This document shows, one piece after another, positions 61,371-64,000 of a DNA stretch of 64,000 nt (its first letter is position 1; every line of letters begins with the position of its first letter). Made by a program: the position numbers and the translations under genes. Source of the DNA: Nitratireductor pacificus pht-3B (GTDB taxonomy: Bacteria > Pseudomonadota > Alphaproteobacteria > Rhizobiales > Rhizobiaceae); NCBI RefSeq assembly GCF_000300335.1, contig NZ_AMRM01000003.1:184132-248131 (forward strand), written 5' to 3'. A model generated the notes under the pieces. It searched no databases and was not told the origin of the DNA. It worked only from the letters and a program-made list of their open reading frames with translations.

Positions 61371-62531
61371 ATGTATACGGGATCGATGAATTTCGGGCTC
61401 GGCGAGGACATCGACGCGCTGCGCGACATGGTGCACCGCTTCGCCCGGGAGCGGATCGCCCCGCAGGCCGCCGAGATCGACGCCAGCAACGAGTTCCCCG
61501 CCCCGCTCTGGCAGGAAATGGGCGCGCTCGGCCTGCTCGGCATGACGGTCGATCCTGAATTCGGCGGCTCCGGCCTCGGCTATCTGGCGCATGTGGTGGC
61601 GATGGAGGAGATTTCGCGCGCCTCCGCCTCCGTCGGCCTCTCCTACGGCGCCCATTCCAATCTCTGCGTCAACCAGATCCGCCGCTGGGGCAATCCTGAG
61701 CAGAAGCAGAAATACCTGCCGGCGCTGTGCTCCGGCGAGACGGTCGGAGCGCTCGCCATGTCGGAGACGGGCGCCGGGTCCGACGTCGTCTCGATGAAGC
61801 TCCGCGCCGACAAGAAGAACGACCGCTACGTGCTGAACGGCTCGAAGATGTGGATCACCAACGGGCCGGACGCCGGCACGCTGGTCGTCTATGCCAAGAC
61901 CGACCCCGATGCCGGCCCGCGCGGCATCACCGCCTTCATCGTCGAGCGCGGCATGGCCGGCTTTTCCGTAGCGCAGAAGCTCGACAAGCTCGGCATGCGC
62001 GGCTCCAACACCGGCGAACTGGTGTTCGAGGACGTCGAGGTGCCGTTCGAGAACGTGCTCGGCGAAGAGGGCAAGGGCGTCGCCATCCTGATGTCCGGCC
62101 TCGACTATGAGCGCGTGGTGCTGGCCGGCGGCCCGGTCGGCATCATGGCCGCCTGCATGGATGTGGCCGTGCCCTATGTCGGCGAGCGCCGGCAGTTCGG
62201 CCAGCCGGTCGGCGCCTTCCAGCTCGTCCAGGGCAAGCTCGCCGACATGTACACGACGATGAATGCCTGCCGCGCCTATGTCTACGCCGTGGCGGCCGCC
62301 TGCGACCGCGGCGAGACGACCCGCAAGGACGCGGCCGGCTGCATCCTCTACGCCGCCGAGAAGGCCACCCAGACGGCGCTCGACGCGATCCAGCTCCTCG
62401 GCGGCAACGGCTATGTCAACGAGTTCCCGGCCGGCCGCCTGCTGCGCGACGCCAAGCTCTACGAGATCGGCGCCGGCACCAGCGAGATCCGCCGCTGGCT
62501 GATCGGCAGGGAGATGATGGGGGAGGACTGA
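61371..62531 (+). CDS. ivd: Isovaleryl-CoA dehydrogenase
   Basis: 386 aa from the ATG at 61371 behind AAGGAGGAG. Acyl-CoA dehydrogenase fold: [60 protein letters not shown], and FAD-contact [20 protein letters not shown]. The catalytic base E247 lies in [16 protein letters not shown], the position special to isovaleryl-CoA dehydrogenases. Oxidises isovaleryl-CoA to 3-methylcrotonyl-CoA in leucine breakdown. Followed by a flavodoxin-fold gene and the methylcrotonyl-CoA carboxylase. Confidence 0.96.
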   Translation: MYTGSMNFGLGEDIDALRDMVHRFARERIAPQAAEIDASNEFPAPLWQEMGALGLLGMTVDPEFGGSGLGYLAHVVAMEEISRASASVGLSYGAHSNLCVNQIRRWGNPEQKQKYLPALCSGETVGALAMSETGAGSDVVSMKLRADKKNDRYVLNGSKMWITNGPDAGTLVVYAKTDPDAGPRGITAFIVERGMAGFSVAQKLDKLGMRGSNTGELVFEDVEVPFENVLGEEGKGVAILMSGLDYERVVLAGGPVGIMAACMDVAVPYVGERRQFGQPVGAFQLVQGKLADMYTTMNACRAYVYAVAAACDRGETTRKDAAGCILYAAEKATQTALDAIQLLGGNGYVNEFPAGRLLRDAKLYEIGAGTSEIRRWLIGREMMGED

Positions 62532-62586
62532 GAACGATATCGTTTCCGGTGCGTTGACCTCGTCTCAGCCCACAAGGAGAGAAGCC

Positions 62587-63312
62587 ATGCCGCTCAACGA
62601 TCTCCAGAAGCGCCTCGTCGCCGACAACGCGACCGATTTCACCGGCCTCAACGCCTTGTTCGTCAACACCACGCTGAAGCCGGGCAACGGGGCTCCCTCC
62701 CACACGCAGGACCTTGTTGACGACTCCATCGCCATCATGAAGGGTTGCGGGATCGAGACCCTGTGCCTGCGGGCCGCCGATTTCCGGATCGCCTTCGGTG
62801 TTTCACCCGACATGCGCGAGGAAGGGGCGGAGATCGACGATTGGCCGGAAAAAATCTGGCCAAAAGTGCGCGAAGCCGACATTCTGGTCATCGGCTCGCC
62901 GATCTGGCTGGGCGAGGAAAGTTCCATCTGCCGGGTCATCATCGAACGGCTCTACGCCCACTCGGGCCAACGGAACGAAAAGGGCCAGTACGTCTATTAC
63001 GGCAAGGTGGGAGGCACGATCATCACCGGCAATGAGGATGGCATCAAGCACGTTGCCAAGACCGTTCTCTATTCCCTCCAGCACATCGGCTACGCCATCC
63101 CGCCGCAGGCCGATTGCGGCTGGATCGGGGAAGCCGGGCCGGGTCCATCCTATGGCGACGAGACGGAAGACGGCCGCCGCGCCGGCTACGACAGCGTGTT
63201 CACGCGCCGGAATCTCACCTTCATGACCTTTAACCTGATGCACATGGCCCGCATGCTGCGCCAATCGGGCGGCTTGCCAGACTATGGGAATCAAACCACC
63301 GAGTGGGATTGA
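62587..63312 (+). CDS. Flavodoxin-family NAD(P)H:FMN oxidoreductase-like protein
   Basis: 241 aa from the ATG at 62587 (AAGGAGAG upstream). Flavodoxin-like fold with [20 protein letters not shown] at the phosphate loop, [20 protein letters not shown] and [23 protein letters not shown]-binding NADPH-dependent reductase group. It is inserted between two leucine-catabolism genes, in an operon where an electron-transfer or quinone-reductase role is not part of the textbook pathway. Its exact function is unknown. Confidence 0.85.
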   Translation: MPLNDLQKRLVADNATDFTGLNALFVNTTLKPGNGAPSHTQDLVDDSIAIMKGCGIETLCLRAADFRIAFGVSPDMREEGAEIDDWPEKIWPKVREADILVIGSPIWLGEESSICRVIIERLYAHSGQRNEKGQYVYYGKVGGTIITGNEDGIKHVAKTVLYSLQHIGYAIPPQADCGWIGEAGPGPSYGDETEDGRRAGYDSVFTRRNLTFMTFNLMHMARMLRQSGGLPDYGNQTTEWD

Positions 63313-63338
63313 ACCTCCCACACGCCGCAGGAGATCGC

Positions 63339-64000
63339 ATGACCGTCCTTCAATCCCAGCTTTCAACATCGTCCGAAACCTTCCGGGCCAACGCCGCCCG
63401 CATGAGCGGGCTGGTGGCGGAGATGGCCGAGAAGGCCGCGCTCATCGCCCGCGGCGGGCCGGACGAGGCGCGCGAGCGGCATGTGGCGCGCGGCAAGCTC
63501 CTGCCCCGCGAGCGGCTGGCGCAGGTACTCGATGTCGGCGCGCCGTTCCTCGAGATCGGCCAGTTCGCCGCCCACGACATGTATGGCGGCGACATCGCCT
63601 CGGCCGGCATGATCGCCGGCGTCGGGCGCATCGAGGGGCGCGAATGCGTCGTGGTCGTCAACGACGCAACGGTCAAGGGTGGCACCTACTACCCGCTGAC
63701 GGTGAAGAAGCATCTGCGGGCGCAGGAGATCGCGCTCGAAAACAACCTGCCCTGCGTCTATCTGGTGGATTCGGGCGGCGCCAACCTGCCCAACCAGGAC
63801 GAAGTGTTCCCGGACCGCGAGCATTTCGGCCGCATCTTCTACAACCAGGCCAACATGTCGGCGAAGGGCATTCCGCAGATCGCCTGCGTCATGGGATCGT
63901 GCACCGCGGGCGGCGCCTATGTGCCTGCGATGAGCGACGAGACCATCATGGTCAGGGGCCAGGCGACCATCTTCCTCGGCGGCCCGCCGCTGGTGAAGGC
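63339..64000 (+). CDS. mccB: Methylcrotonyl-CoA carboxylase carboxyltransferase subunit (cut by window edge)
   Basis: First 220 residues of an acyl-CoA carboxylase beta subunit. [60 protein letters not shown] and [20 protein letters not shown] are typical of MccB; the ...[14 protein letters not shown] loop holds the CoA oxyanion site. Transfers CO2 from carboxybiotin to 3-methylcrotonyl-CoA. The alpha subunit and remaining pathway genes are expected beyond the right edge. Start at 63339 has GGAG nearby. Confidence 0.95.
   Translation, partial: MTVLQSQLSTSSETFRANAARMSGLVAEMAEKAALIARGGPDEARERHVARGKLLPRERLAQVLDVGAPFLEIGQFAAHDMYGGDIASAGMIAGVGRIEGRECVVVVNDATVKGGTYYPLTVKKHLRAQEIALENNLPCVYLVDSGGANLPNQDEVFPDREHFGRIFYNQANMSAKGIPQIACVMGSCTAGGAYVPAMSDETIMVRGQATIFLGGPPLVK

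Overview
The window is GC-rich DNA from the chromosome of an alphaproteobacterium of the order Hyphomicrobiales (Rhizobiales). It most resembles the Phyllobacteriaceae/Brucellaceae side (Mesorhizobium, Aquamicrobium, Nitratireductor and relatives); the genus cannot be fixed from sequence alone. Indicators are the gene string rpoZ - rsh - NYN - DUF2062 - acpS - lepB - rnc - era - recO, with smpB and dapA close by, a head-to-head pair of Hyphomicrobiales porins, an FMN-riboswitch-controlled type II lumazine synthase, and several REP-like intergenic palindromes. There is no rRNA, CRISPR array or insertion sequence. The only mobile-element sign is a lone tyrosine recombinase.

Layout. 1-3.2 kb: an ATM1-type ABC exporter (cut by the left edge) with its ArsR regulator and a 20-bp perfect palindrome, then an Ig-like/LysM envelope protein. 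3.2-5.1 kb: LOG-family hydrolase and RarD transporter. 5.2-9.5 kb: a tightly packed minus-strand run (DUF559 nuclease, VOC protein, two GFA proteins, proline iminopeptidase, citramalate synthase). 9.5-11.2 kb: a 45-bp perfect inverted repeat and cysS. 11.6-18 kb: mostly plus-strand genes (56-aa protein, FAD amine oxidoreductase, NUDIX, small exported proteins, ygfZ, HD hydrolase) plus a minus-strand SRAP protein. 18.2-18.8 kb: a HigBA-like toxin-antitoxin pair with a clear operator-promoter. 18.9-23.8 kb: RLAN-type RimK ligase with a GNAT, a five-copy palindromic repeat array, an MscS channel and an MFS carrier. 23.8-35 kb: core housekeeping genes (DNA repair, ribosome assembly, protein export, stringent response, trans-translation, lysine synthesis), with two NYN-domain proteins and a family 5-like uracil-DNA glycosylase among them. 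35.3-38.5 kb: lytic transglycosylase and an alpha/beta hydrolase. 38.7-43.2 kb: integrase, two divergent porins and tRNA-Ser(GCU). 43.3-48.7 kb: HisC-like aminotransferase, riboswitch-ribH, imelysin-DUF1513 and an M55 peptidase. 49-53.1 kb: MFS, isochorismatase-type hydrolase, SMR-like protein, and an ECF42-type sigma factor with its DGPF partner. 53.4-59 kb: an RpiR-regulated ABC importer with a histidine phosphatase. 59-60 kb: an unrecognised gene. 60.7-64 kb: the start of a TetR-regulated leucine-catabolism operon.

Functional themes. The 53-59 kb cluster reads as a self-contained uptake unit for a phosphorylated substrate: phosphosugar-type sensor, ferric/hexose-phosphate-type importer, cytoplasmic phosphatase. 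It carries matching 18-bp repeat operators in front of the regulator and the binding-protein gene. The porin pair is a long inverted repeat flanking a tRNA gene, a layout suited to gene conversion or inversion. The toxin-antitoxin promoter appears to start transcription at the toxin start codon. All functional calls rest on reading motifs and context; no database search was run.
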